From assembly GCA_023639215.1 (NCBI GenBank), contig CP097899.1, positions 3,096,001 through 3,160,000 on the forward strand: DNA of 64,000 nt, written 5' to 3'. Source of the stretch: Candidatus Pristimantibacillus lignocellulolyticus. GTDB lineage: Bacteria > Bacillota > Bacilli > Paenibacillales > Paenibacillaceae. The notes beneath the pieces are model-generated. The model was not told the DNA's origin. It saw only the letters and a program-made list of their open reading frames with translations, and ran no database searches. This document shows positions 35,119 to 43,309 of the stretch, one piece after another. A program made the position numbers and the translations under genes. The stretch's first letter is position 1. Each line of letters begins with the position of its first letter.

Positions 35119-36330
35119 ATGACAAACGAAGCATCGCAAGTATCATCCCTACCAGTGCAAGCTCGATCAATGAAAGATTTCTTGAATCCAGCAGTAAGAG
35201 ATATTAAACCTTCAGGTATTCGTCGATTTTTTGATCTTGTTAGTACTCGTAAGGATGTAATTACACTTGGTGTAGGAGAACCCGATTTTGTAACACCTTG
35301 GCATGTTCGTGAAGCAGCAGTGATGTCTTTAGAAAGAGGCAAAACTCAATATTCTTCAAATGCTGGTATGCCAGAGCTAAGAGATGCAATCGGCACTTAT
35401 TTAGATAATAGTTTTCAAGTGGAATATAATCCAGCAGATGAGATTTTAGTTACTGTAGGTGGTAGTGAAGCTATCGATCTTGCGCTTCGTACATTGATTT
35501 CGCCTGGTGATGAGATTTTAATTCCTGAACCATGCTATATTTCATATTCTCCAATTACTGTTCTTAGCGGCGGAGTTTCCGTAGGAATCGAAACTTTTGC
35601 AAAGGATCAATTCAAATTGACAGCAGAGTCTTTGAGGAAATCAATTACTCCAAAATCAAAAGTTCTAATTCTTTGTTATCCAAGTAACCCAACGGGTGGA
35701 ATTATGACTTATGAAGATTGGCTTCCAATTGCGAAAGTAGTTGAAGAGAACGATCTTATCGTTATAAGTGATGAAATTTACGCTGAATTAACATATGGTA
35801 CGAAGCATGTCAGTTTTGCATCGATCCCTGGAATGAAGGATCGTACAATTCTTGTAAGTGGATTTGCTAAAGCATTTGCAATGACTGGCTGGCGAATTGG
35901 TTATGCTTGTGGTCATTCAGATATTATTTCCGCAATGCTAAAAATTCATCAGTATACTGTAATGTGTGCACCAGTAATGTCACAATTTGCTGCAATTGAA
36001 GCTTTAACTAATGGACTTGAAGAAAAAGATAAGATGATAGAGTCATACAATCAGCGTCGACGTCTTGTTGTGCAAGGATTCCGTGAAATTGGACTTCAAT
36101 GTCATGAACCTCAAGGAGCGTTTTATGCATTCCCGTCCATCGCTTCAACAGGATTAACTAGTGAACAATTTGCACAACGGTTACTTGAAGAAGCAAATGT
36201 GGCTGCTGTTCCGGGTGATGTATTCGGTCTCGGTGGTGAAGGTCACCTTCGTTGTTCCTATGCAACTTCGGTTGCTTCGTTAACGGAAGCGATTGATCGC
36301 ATTGGGAATTTTGTACACAAACTGAAGTAA
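35119..36330 (+). CDS. Class I aminotransferase, AlaT-like
   Basis: This 403-residue fold-type I PLP aminotransferase has VTVGGSEAIDLALRT, CYPSNPTGGIM, SDEIYAELTYG and the PLP lysine in SGFAKAFAMTGWRIGY. The partner Lrp-type regulator suggests alanine aminotransferase AlaT; related enzymes use aspartate or other amino acids. The start was chosen for AGAAGGG eight bases upstream of ATG 35119. Confidence 0.88.
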   Translation: MTNEASQVSSLPVQARSMKDFLNPAVRDIKPSGIRRFFDLVSTRKDVITLGVGEPDFVTPWHVREAAVMSLERGKTQYSSNAGMPELRDAIGTYLDNSFQVEYNPADEILVTVGGSEAIDLALRTLISPGDEILIPEPCYISYSPITVLSGGVSVGIETFAKDQFKLTAESLRKSITPKSKVLILCYPSNPTGGIMTYEDWLPIAKVVEENDLIVISDEIYAELTYGTKHVSFASIPGMKDRTILVSGFAKAFAMTGWRIGYACGHSDIISAMLKIHQYTVMCAPVMSQFAAIEALTNGLEEKDKMIESYNQRRRLVVQGFREIGLQCHEPQGAFYAFPSIASTGLTSEQFAQRLLEEANVAAVPGDVFGLGGEGHLRCSYATSVASLTEAIDRIGNFVHKLK

Positions 36331-36346
36331 TAGCTAAATTCACAAG

Positions 36347-36379
36347 TAGGCTCGACATATATGTCGAGCCTATTATTTT
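36347..36379 (+). terminator. Terminator after the AlaT-like gene
   Basis: TAGGCTCGACATA / TATGTCGAGCCTA is a perfect inverted repeat followed by TTATTTT. Confidence 0.85.
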
Positions 36380-36435
36380 GTGAGGGGATATTTTCAGTAG
36401 CAACTTTAATCTGTGGTAATATAACAAGAAGTATC

Positions 36436-36782
36436 ATGAAAAGTTAAGTGAATGCTTTCGAAGTGACTTTTTACTTGCAGGACGTATAATAGGAAGTATC
36501 ATGAAAAGTTAAGTGAATGCTTTCGAAGTGACTTTTCATTCGCAAGAAGTATAACAAGAAGTATCATGAAAAGTTAAGTGAATGCTTTCGAAGTCACTTT
36601 TCATTCGCAAGAAGTATAACAAGAAGTTATCATGAAAAGTTAAGTGAATGCTTTCGAAGTAACTTTTCATTCGCAAGAAGTATAACAAGAAGTTATCATG
36701 AAAAGTTAAGTGAATGCTTTCGAAGTAACTTTTCATTCGCAAGAAGTATAACAAGAAGTTATCATGAAAAGTTGTAGGAGGG
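36436..36782 (+). repeat. Family C leader array: five 65-66-bp units plus a partial unit ending in a Shine-Dalgarno
   Basis: ATGAAAAGTT starts at 36436, 36501, 36566, 36632, 36698 and 36764. The first five are followed by AAGTGAATGCTTTCGAAG and the complementary arm ACTTTTCAT (the first copy has ACTTTTTAC). The last arm is followed directly by GTAGGAGGGG, the adenosyltransferase Shine-Dalgarno. One strand carries an open frame through the array, but it is repeat-derived. Confidence 0.9.
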
Positions 36783-36787
36783 GTCAT

Positions 36788-37360
36788 ATGAAGCTATACA
36801 CTAGAGGTGGAGACAAAGGTATGACGAGCTTGATCGGTGGACGAGTGTCGAAAACCGATGCTAAGGTTGAAGCTTATGGTACCATTGATGAATTAAATAG
36901 TTTTGTAGGTTTAGCAGCTGCACAAGCTAAAATCTTCGAGCCTACACAAGCTTTAAGTATAGAACTATATGAGATTATGCAAGAATTATTTGATACGGGT
37001 TCTGATCTTGCTTATGCAGTAGATGGTCAAACATACAAGATGACCACTGAACCGATAGAACGACTAGAACAATGGATCGATGCTCATAGTGAAGCAGCTC
37101 CCGCATTAACGAAGTTCATCTTGCCAGGAGGCTCTGAGCTGTCAGCAACGTTACACATCTGTAGAACGGTATGTAGACGAGCAGAACGACGTGTTGTAGC
37201 ATTAGCAGAGCGATGTGAGATTAATGAGCAAGCTCTTGCTTATCTGAATCGCTTGTCAGATTATTTCTTCGCTGCAGCAAGAATTGCTAATGTGCAATGT
37301 GGAGCTGAAGATACTGAATATATACGTAGCGCAAATGTATTTCAAGGGAAGAAAAAATAA
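36788..37360 (+). CDS. Cob(I)alamin adenosyltransferase, PduO type
   Basis: This 190-residue enzyme adds the adenosyl group of ATP to cob(I)alamin. The N-terminal LYTRGGDKGMTSLIGG binds ATP; AYGTIDELNSFVG and the C-terminal CRTVCRRAERRV are the PduO-type signature. It starts a run of four genes that touch or overlap (1-4 bases), and it is preceded by the family C array. Confidence 0.93.
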   Translation: MKLYTRGGDKGMTSLIGGRVSKTDAKVEAYGTIDELNSFVGLAAAQAKIFEPTQALSIELYEIMQELFDTGSDLAYAVDGQTYKMTTEPIERLEQWIDAHSEAAPALTKFILPGGSELSATLHICRTVCRRAERRVVALAERCEINEQALAYLNRLSDYFFAAARIANVQCGAEDTEYIRSANVFQGKKK

Positions 37361-38451
37361 TGACAACACCTAGATGGTCAGGGCGTGTAGTAAAGCATCT
37401 TACTGACGATGCAGCCCCCTCAGTTGTTTATGGAACAACGGAAAATATGGAACTTTTAGAACAATATTATGCGCCTCTAACTGTTGTTGTTAGTGAGGAG
37501 GAAGCTGGTAAAACGGTTCGTGATGTACTGGGGAAATATTATAATGTCTCAGGAAAGTTACTTGGGCAAGCTAGACTCACGGAACATGGCTTAACCATTA
37601 ATGAAGAAAGAGTCTATGTTTCGGCACCTGTCCAAAGAGGAGAAATCGTAAGGTTAAGAATGCTTCGTGAAGAATCTACTGATATTTTACCTCAGCAGAT
37701 GCCATTGGGAATCATTTATGAAGATGATTACTTACTTATTGTCAATAAACCTGCTGGAATCGTTGTTCATCCGACGCATGGACATTATACGAATACATTA
37801 GCTAATGGAGTTGTTCATTATTGGAAAAGTAAAGGTGAACGTTATCGTTTTAGACCAATTCATCGATTAGATGAAGAGACATCGGGTATTGTCGCTATAG
37901 CGAAAAATGGGTATATTCATCAGCAACTTTCCGAACAAATGCAGCAAGATGACTTCGACAAACAATATATTGCCTTTGTTTATGGTAGACCTTCTCCAGA
38001 AACTGCCTTGATTGATGCGCCAATTGATCGTGATACAGAACAGCCTCATCTGAGGGTGGTTTGCAGCGATGGTTGCGGTTATCCATCTCAGACGCAATAT
38101 ACTGTCTTAGAAAGCTTTCAAATGCTTCCTGCGCTGTCGGGAAGTTTGGATGACGACAATAATCAGAGTGACGTAGTTTCACTTGTTCGATTGAAGCTGT
38201 TTACAGGTAGAACTCATCAAATCCGAGTTCATATGAGTAGCGTAGGACATCCACTAATTGGAGATAAATTTTATTACAACAGTAGTATGCAACAAGAGAA
38301 GATTGAACAACTCATAACTAGACATGCATTACATGCAGAAAAGTTAGCATTTACCCATCCGATAACGAAACAGTATATGGAATGGACGGCACCTATGCCG
38401 GCAGACTTTGAACCGTTCAATACTATGATGCGAAAAGGGGAAGTAATATGA
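37360..38451 (+). CDS. RluA-family pseudouridine synthase
   Basis: This 363-residue enzyme isomerises uridine in RNA. An N-terminal S4-like region (about 40-105) is followed by the catalytic domain with HRLDEETSG (catalytic D171) and KLFTGRTHQIRVHM. The first about 40 residues are an extra N-terminal stretch. Whether rRNA or tRNA is the target is not visible. It overlaps the preceding stop by one base and the next start by four. Confidence 0.9.
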   Translation: MTTPRWSGRVVKHLTDDAAPSVVYGTTENMELLEQYYAPLTVVVSEEEAGKTVRDVLGKYYNVSGKLLGQARLTEHGLTINEERVYVSAPVQRGEIVRLRMLREESTDILPQQMPLGIIYEDDYLLIVNKPAGIVVHPTHGHYTNTLANGVVHYWKSKGERYRFRPIHRLDEETSGIVAIAKNGYIHQQLSEQMQQDDFDKQYIAFVYGRPSPETALIDAPIDRDTEQPHLRVVCSDGCGYPSQTQYTVLESFQMLPALSGSLDDDNNQSDVVSLVRLKLFTGRTHQIRVHMSSVGHPLIGDKFYYNSSMQQEKIEQLITRHALHAEKLAFTHPITKQYMEWTAPMPADFEPFNTMMRKGEVI

Positions 38452-38816
38452 CTCAGCAATTAACGATTTATGAATATCCCAAATGCGGTACTTGCCGCAG
38501 CGCAGTGAAATCTTTGAAATCACTAGGTAGAGAACTAGAGCAACGACATATTGTAGAGTCTCCACCTACCGTAGCAGAATTGAAACAATTGCTTGAAATT
38601 AGTGGTGTCGAACTGAAGAAGTTTTTCAATACTTCTGGTGATGTATATCGTGAGCAAGGATTGAAAGACAAGCTACCATTGTTAAGTGAAGAAGAAAAAC
38701 TATCTCTTCTAGCTTCAAACGGTATGCTAATTAAACGACCGATTGTCACAGATGGTCAAAAAGTTACAATTGGTTATAAAGAAGAGCAATATCAAGAAGT
38801 TTGGAGCACGAAATAA
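38448..38816 (+). CDS. ArsC/Spx-family thioredoxin-fold protein, YusI-like
   Basis: The 122-residue protein has the N-terminal YEYPKCGTCRSA with a CxxC pair and the ArsC-family pattern NTSGDVYREQGLKDKL and IKRPIVTDG. Such proteins are arsenate-reductase-like or Spx/MgsR-like. It lacks the characteristic RNA-polymerase-binding features of Spx that I could recognise, so the role is open. Start and stop overlap its neighbours. Confidence 0.85.
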   Translation: MTQQLTIYEYPKCGTCRSAVKSLKSLGRELEQRHIVESPPTVAELKQLLEISGVELKKFFNTSGDVYREQGLKDKLPLLSEEEKLSLLASNGMLIKRPIVTDGQKVTIGYKEEQYQEVWSTK

Positions 38817-40036
38817 TGGGCAAAGAAGTAACGAGTAGAAAAGCACCATTATTATCACAATTAGGTTCGTCTATTTTTGCAGAAGTAGCTGCCTGGAAGC
38901 GTGAGGCAGTAACTCAAGGAATTGATGTCATTGATCTTGGTATTGGTAGTCCTGATCGAGCTCCCTCACTGAAAGTTCGCGAAGCATTATCACAATTCGC
39001 ATTGCAAGAGGATATGTATGCCTATCCAGCGTTAAAGACGGGATTACCTTTCCGCGAAAAAGCAGCAGAATGGATGAAGCATCGTTTTGGTGTAACGCTC
39101 GATGCAACAAATGAGATATGTACCATTGCAGGGTCACAAGATGGACTAGCTCATCTCGCGATGGCAATTGCACCAAGAGGTTCTATTGCTATCGTGCCAG
39201 ATCCAGGATATCCGATATATACAGCTTCACTTGCTTTAGCTGGTGTAGAACCTTATTTCATTCCATTAGTTGAAGAACATCAGTATCTTCCACAGCTTGA
39301 GAGTATTCCGCAAGATGTTTTGGATCGTGCTTCCTTTATTTTATTGAATTACCCTAACAATCCCATTACAGCGGTAGCTAATCTTGCATTTTACGAATCA
39401 TTAGTAACATTCGCTAAGAAACATAATGTACTCGTTGTTCATGATCTTGCTTACTCTGAAATGGGTTATGATGGCTTTATGGCTCCTAGTATTTTGCAAA
39501 TAGATGGGGCTAAAGATATTGCTGTGGAATTCCACTCTTTATCGAAAAGTTTCAATATGGCAGGTTGTCGAATTGGATTTATGGTTGGAAATGCAGATGT
39601 TGTAGGTGCATTAACAGAATTGAAGTCTAATATTGATTATGGTGTATTCGATCCAGTGCAAGAAGCAGGAATTGTCGCGCTAGATGAAGCGATGTATAGT
39701 GATGACTTTGTTCGTTCAGGCGAAGTGTATCAACAAAGAAGAGATCAGTTTATAAGCGCTCTACATGTAGCGGGTTGGGAAGTAATTTCGCCTCAAGCTA
39801 CGATGTTTGTGTGGGCAAAGTTACCACCTCTTGCTAATGGTGATCTTACGAAACAGAGCTGGAACTCACGTCGCTTTGCCAAGCAACTACTAGCAGAAAC
39901 TGGAGTTGTCGTTATTCCAGGAGATGCCTTTGGCACTCAAGGTGAGGGCTATGTTAGAATTGCTTTAGTGGAGAATGAAGCGCGCTTAGTGGAAGCTGCA
40001 ACTAGATTAGGTCAATTTATACAACAGAAAATGTAG
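38816..40036 (+). CDS. Class I/II aminotransferase, LL-DAP/alanine aminotransferase-like
   Basis: This is a 406-residue fold-type I PLP aminotransferase with GSQDGLAHLAMAI, LNYPNNPITAVA, HDLAYSEMGYDG and the PLP lysine in SLSKSFNMAGCRIGFM. It resembles the DapL-related group, but the substrate cannot be fixed. ATG overlaps the preceding stop by one base. The stop codon is itself part of the next family A element (TAGTTCAAATC). Confidence 0.87.
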   Translation: MGKEVTSRKAPLLSQLGSSIFAEVAAWKREAVTQGIDVIDLGIGSPDRAPSLKVREALSQFALQEDMYAYPALKTGLPFREKAAEWMKHRFGVTLDATNEICTIAGSQDGLAHLAMAIAPRGSIAIVPDPGYPIYTASLALAGVEPYFIPLVEEHQYLPQLESIPQDVLDRASFILLNYPNNPITAVANLAFYESLVTFAKKHNVLVVHDLAYSEMGYDGFMAPSILQIDGAKDIAVEFHSLSKSFNMAGCRIGFMVGNADVVGALTELKSNIDYGVFDPVQEAGIVALDEAMYSDDFVRSGEVYQQRRDQFISALHVAGWEVISPQATMFVWAKLPPLANGDLTKQSWNSRRFAKQLLAETGVVVIPGDAFGTQGEGYVRIALVENEARLVEAATRLGQFIQQKM

Positions 40037-40212
40037 TTCAAATCGTAGGCTTGTGATTACGATGCAAAGCTTCGTAGTGAATTCGACGTCGAAGATGCCA
40101 TTCACGGTTGCTGTGTTTCTCACGTACCAATAACGTACGTTGCGATACTCACTTCCCTAGCTTCATGGCATCTTCTTGGTACTGACAAGCCAACGATTTG
40201 AACTTTTATTGA
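40033..40212 (+). repeat. Family A palindromic repeat overlapping a stop codon
   Basis: Outer arms GTTCAAATCGTAGGCTTGT and ACAAGCCAACGATTTGAAC are complementary over about 18 of 19 bases, the best terminal stem in the window. Core GAAGATGCCATTCACGG faces TTCATGGCATCTTC. It includes the stop codon of the preceding gene and ends 27 bases before the next start. Confidence 0.9.
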
Positions 40213-40238
40213 AATACACAATAGAAAGAGGTTGTACT

Positions 40239-41132
40239 ATGCCACAGAAACAAAAATATTTGATTATTGATGGAATGGCTATATTATTTCGTGCCTATTT
40301 CGCAACATCATTTACAGGAAAAATAAGAAGAACAAGTCAAGGAGTGCCAGTTAACGGTGTTCATGGATTTGTTCGATATTTTCTAGATGCGATTCAAACT
40401 TATGAGCCAACACATGTAATATGTTGCTGGGATATGGGTTCAAAAACCTTCCGTAGTGAACAATATAGTGAATATAAAGGGAATCGTCCGTCAGCTCCTG
40501 AGGATCTAATTCCACAATTTGATCTTGTTAAAGAAGTTGTAAGTAGTTTTGACGTCCCTAACATCGGTATTCAAGGATATGAAGCTGATGATTGCATAGG
40601 TACATTAGCTAAAACGCTTGGACAAGAAAATGAAGTCATTATCGTTACTGGCGATCATGATATGTTGCAATTGATCGACGAGTCAGTTTATGTTGCGATA
40701 ATGAAAAAAGGTATCGGTAATTATCAACTGTATACCGTTAATAGCTTGCTAGAAGAGAAGCAATTAACTCCTGCACAAATTATTGATGTTAAAGGATTAA
40801 TGGGTGATACTGCAGATAATTATCCTGGGGTTAAAGGTATTGGTGAAAAGACCGCTCATAAGTTAATTCAGGAGTTTGGGTCTATTGATCAATTATTGCT
40901 TTCATTAGATAAAGTTTCTGCAACGATTAGTCGTAAAATAGAAGCGGATCTGGAAATGCTTCATTTGTCTCGTCAATTAGCAACAATTCACTGTGAGGCA
41001 CCGCTTGAACCATTAGTGGAACAACAATGTGTTTGGTGTTTTGATAAGCAAAACGTCTACAACAAATTCGAAGAATTAGAGTTTGGTAGTCTAGCGAAAT
41101 TGGTAGACGGCGTTACATTAGCTGTAGTGTAA
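40239..41132 (+). CDS. 5'-3' exonuclease, flap-nuclease type (YpcP-like)
   Basis: This 297-residue stand-alone homologue of the DNA polymerase I 5' nuclease has IDGMAILFRAYF (first metal Asp), YKGNRPSAPEDL (helical arch), GYEADDCIGTLA, VTGDHDMLQL and the helix-hairpin-helix DNYPGVKGIGEKTAHKL. It processes flaps or RNA primers. AAAGAGG precedes ATG 40239; the longer in-frame form would run through the repeat. Confidence 0.92.
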   Translation: MPQKQKYLIIDGMAILFRAYFATSFTGKIRRTSQGVPVNGVHGFVRYFLDAIQTYEPTHVICCWDMGSKTFRSEQYSEYKGNRPSAPEDLIPQFDLVKEVVSSFDVPNIGIQGYEADDCIGTLAKTLGQENEVIIVTGDHDMLQLIDESVYVAIMKKGIGNYQLYTVNSLLEEKQLTPAQIIDVKGLMGDTADNYPGVKGIGEKTAHKLIQEFGSIDQLLLSLDKVSATISRKIEADLEMLHLSRQLATIHCEAPLEPLVEQQCVWCFDKQNVYNKFEELEFGSLAKLVDGVTLAVV

Positions 41133-41136
41133 TGGT

Positions 41137-41350
41137 ATTAAAATATAAGACAGTGATCACGAAGAGACGCTACGTAGCGTAATCGACAGCGAAAATGCCA
41201 TTCATCGGTAGCTGCGATGCTCGTGTACCAACAACGTACACTGTGCTTCTCGCGTCTCTAGCTTCGTGGCATTTTCTTGGTGCTGACTGCCCAATATTTT
41301 AATTATCATTGAAAGATTGGGTGTTAAAATATAAGACAGTGATCACGAAG
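41137..41350 (+). repeat. Family A palindromic repeat with a duplicated left end
   Basis: TTAAAATATAAGACAGTGA occurs at about 41138 and again at about 41323, so a partial second left end follows the complete element. Outer arms TTAAAATAT and ATATTTTAA pair. Core GAAAATGCCATTCATCGG faces TTCGTGGCATTTTC; both arms carry A or T where other copies have G or C (compensatory). Apex TACCAACAACGTAC. Confidence 0.85.
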
Positions 41351-41364
41351 AAATAGTAATAGAT

Positions 41365-41398
41365 TAAGCAATGGAGAAAATTGTCCATTGCTTTTTTT
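41365..41398 (+). terminator. Hairpin with T tract
   Basis: AAGCAATGGA / TCCATTGCTT then seven T residues. It follows the repeat and probably ends transcription from the exonuclease gene. The remaining bases to 41677 hold no recognised feature. Confidence 0.85.
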
Positions 41399-41677
41399 GT
41401 TAGTAAAAGATATTTCGATCGTAGGTATAATGGTATATCTTTTTTCGTGGGGAAACTGCGATAAAAAGCAGTAAATGTAGTTAATTGTATAACGTGTGAC
41501 GAACATCACGTTACAAATTGAGTTAAATTAGGCACTTAGGTGTAAAGGCGTAGCGGTTAGGGAATGAACTCTAGTAGTAAAGTTGTGAAATTTTAGTATA
41601 CTTGACCTAGATGATCTTGTATAATAAGCAATAGTTAACCACTTGAGATATTTCATACAGAGGGGAGCGACTTAATA

Positions 41678-42136
41678 GTGAAGGTAGAATATATTAACCC
41701 GTTTCTAGATTCAGCCAAAATGGTTATTGAACAAGTGATACAAGTACGCCCTTCAACTGGACAAGTATCTATTAAAGATATTAAGTTTGTAGAAGAGTAT
41801 ATTTGGATTCATATCGGACTAAATGGACAAATGAATGGTAATATTATATTTGGACTACAAGAAGATGTTGCCTTAAAGATGATCTCCGCAATGATGGGCG
41901 GCTACGCGATATCAGAACTTGATGAAATGGGAAGAAGTGCAATTTCAGAACTAAGTAATATGATTAGTGGAAATGCCAGTACTATTTTATCCAATCAGGG
42001 AATGTCAGTAGATATTACTCCTCCACGAATTGTTGAAATGGCACAAGCAGCTGGACTAGGTGGATCTAAAGCTTTAACGGTACCTTTAATCATTGAAGGT
42101 ATTGGAGAATTGGATATTCAAGTTTTAGTACAATAA
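41678..42136 (+). CDS. CheX-like chemotaxis phosphatase
   Basis: This 152-residue protein is a CheC/CheX-family phosphatase for phosphorylated CheY. The conserved helix has EMGRSAISELSNMISGNA with the Glu and Asn that act on the aspartyl phosphate; there is a single copy of the motif, as in CheX. The GTG start is 10 bases after AGGGGAG. No other chemotaxis gene is nearby. Confidence 0.87.
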   Translation: MKVEYINPFLDSAKMVIEQVIQVRPSTGQVSIKDIKFVEEYIWIHIGLNGQMNGNIIFGLQEDVALKMISAMMGGYAISELDEMGRSAISELSNMISGNASTILSNQGMSVDITPPRIVEMAQAAGLGGSKALTVPLIIEGIGELDIQVLVQ

Positions 42137-42144
42137 TATATACT

Positions 42145-42169
42145 GGCTCCCTGAGAGGGAGCTTTTTTC
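42145..42169 (+). terminator. Terminator after cheX-like gene
   Basis: GCTCCCT / AGGGAGC with a three-base loop and a T run, nine bases after the stop. Confidence 0.9.
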
Positions 42170-42297
42170 ATGCTCACGATGCTTTTAGCGCATAAAATAT
42201 CTAATGCTACAAAAAGTCTATACGAAAATAGCAATCTAGTAGTTTTCTATTTTGCTTTATCAATTATTATGAAGTACACTGTTGTTGGGTGATATAG

Positions 42298-43071
42298 GTG
42301 TTTAATGATAAAGTAATTCTCATTACTGGTGCATCAAGTGGCATTGGTTCTCTTCTAGCGCAAGAAGTATCTGCACTAGGTGCAGTTACGATACTAACAG
42401 GAAGAAATGAGCAACGATTAACTCAAACGTTAGATAAAATAACAGGGGAAGCTGCAATCTATGTTATGGATGTACAGAATCTAGCGGATGTTGAGTCCAC
42501 AGTAGAACAGATTGTTGCTACTTATGGCAAAATTGACATATTAATAAATAATGCAGGCTATGGAAAATTTGATTCAATTGAAAAGTTATCAGTTGAAGAG
42601 TATGAACAGATGATGGATACAAACTATATGGGTGTCGTTCGTTGCACAAAAGCTGTGCTTCCGATTATGGAACGAGCGGGTAGCGGGCATATTGTTAATA
42701 TAGCATCATTAGCAGGTATGATTGGAAATGCCAAATCAACCTCCTATGCAGCAACTAAGCATGCGTTACTAGGTTTTACTAACTCATTACGAATGGAACT
42801 CCGAGGTAGACCAATCAAAGTTTCCGCAGTTAATCCTGGCCCAATTAATACTGAGTTTTTCCAAATTGCTGATCCAGATGGAAATTACGTTAAAAATATA
42901 TCGTGGTTTATTATGCAACCTGAATATGTCGTTAAGCAAATAATTAAGCTTCTACTCACGCAACGTGCCGAGCTGAGCTTACCACGAACTGCTGCATTTG
43001 GATTGAAGTTGTATCAACTTTGTCCTAGGTGGATCGACAAAGTAGCAGGCAAGTGGTTAAACAAAAAGTAA
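42298..43071 (+). CDS. Short-chain dehydrogenase/reductase (YqjQ-like)
   Basis: The 257-residue protein binds NAD(P) through TGASSGIG (10-17) and has NNAGYG, a catalytic Ser in NIASLAG and YxxxK at Y150/K154. The substrate is unknown. Start GTG 42298 has only a weak Shine-Dalgarno (GGGTGAT). A family A variant follows the stop directly. Confidence 0.87.
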   Translation: MFNDKVILITGASSGIGSLLAQEVSALGAVTILTGRNEQRLTQTLDKITGEAAIYVMDVQNLADVESTVEQIVATYGKIDILINNAGYGKFDSIEKLSVEEYEQMMDTNYMGVVRCTKAVLPIMERAGSGHIVNIASLAGMIGNAKSTSYAATKHALLGFTNSLRMELRGRPIKVSAVNPGPINTEFFQIADPDGNYVKNISWFIMQPEYVVKQIIKLLLTQRAELSLPRTAAFGLKLYQLCPRWIDKVAGKWLNKK

Positions 43072-43262
43072 AGGTAGTTCAAAAAGTGGGCTTTGATAAC
43101 GATGAGGTTGCTAACGCAGCGTACTCGGCATCTCATTTGAAACGAACTTGGAAAGTACGGTTCGCGTGTACGTAATCATGTACACTTGCGCTTCCGCCTT
43201 TCTCAAGTAGCGTCTCAACTGCTCGGTTCTGAAATCCCACTTTTTGAACCTTCATTTTAAGT
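43072..43262 (+). repeat. Family A variant repeat after the dehydrogenase gene
   Basis: It starts AGGTAGTTCAAAAAGTGGG one base after the stop and ends CCCACTTTTTGAACCTTCAT, fully complementary arms. Apex CGTGTACGTAATCATGTACAC has a changed loop but intact pairing. It matches the variant seen three times at 33.2-33.8 kb. Confidence 0.87.
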
Positions 43263-43309
43263 AACACCTAAACATCAAAGGGCCTTATTGGCAAAGAGAG
43301 GATTTTAAT

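Noticed and set aside
36436..36787. CRISPR array
   Set aside because: Units of 65-66 bp are nearly identical along their full length, without unique spacers, there are no cas genes, and the last unit merges into a Shine-Dalgarno site.
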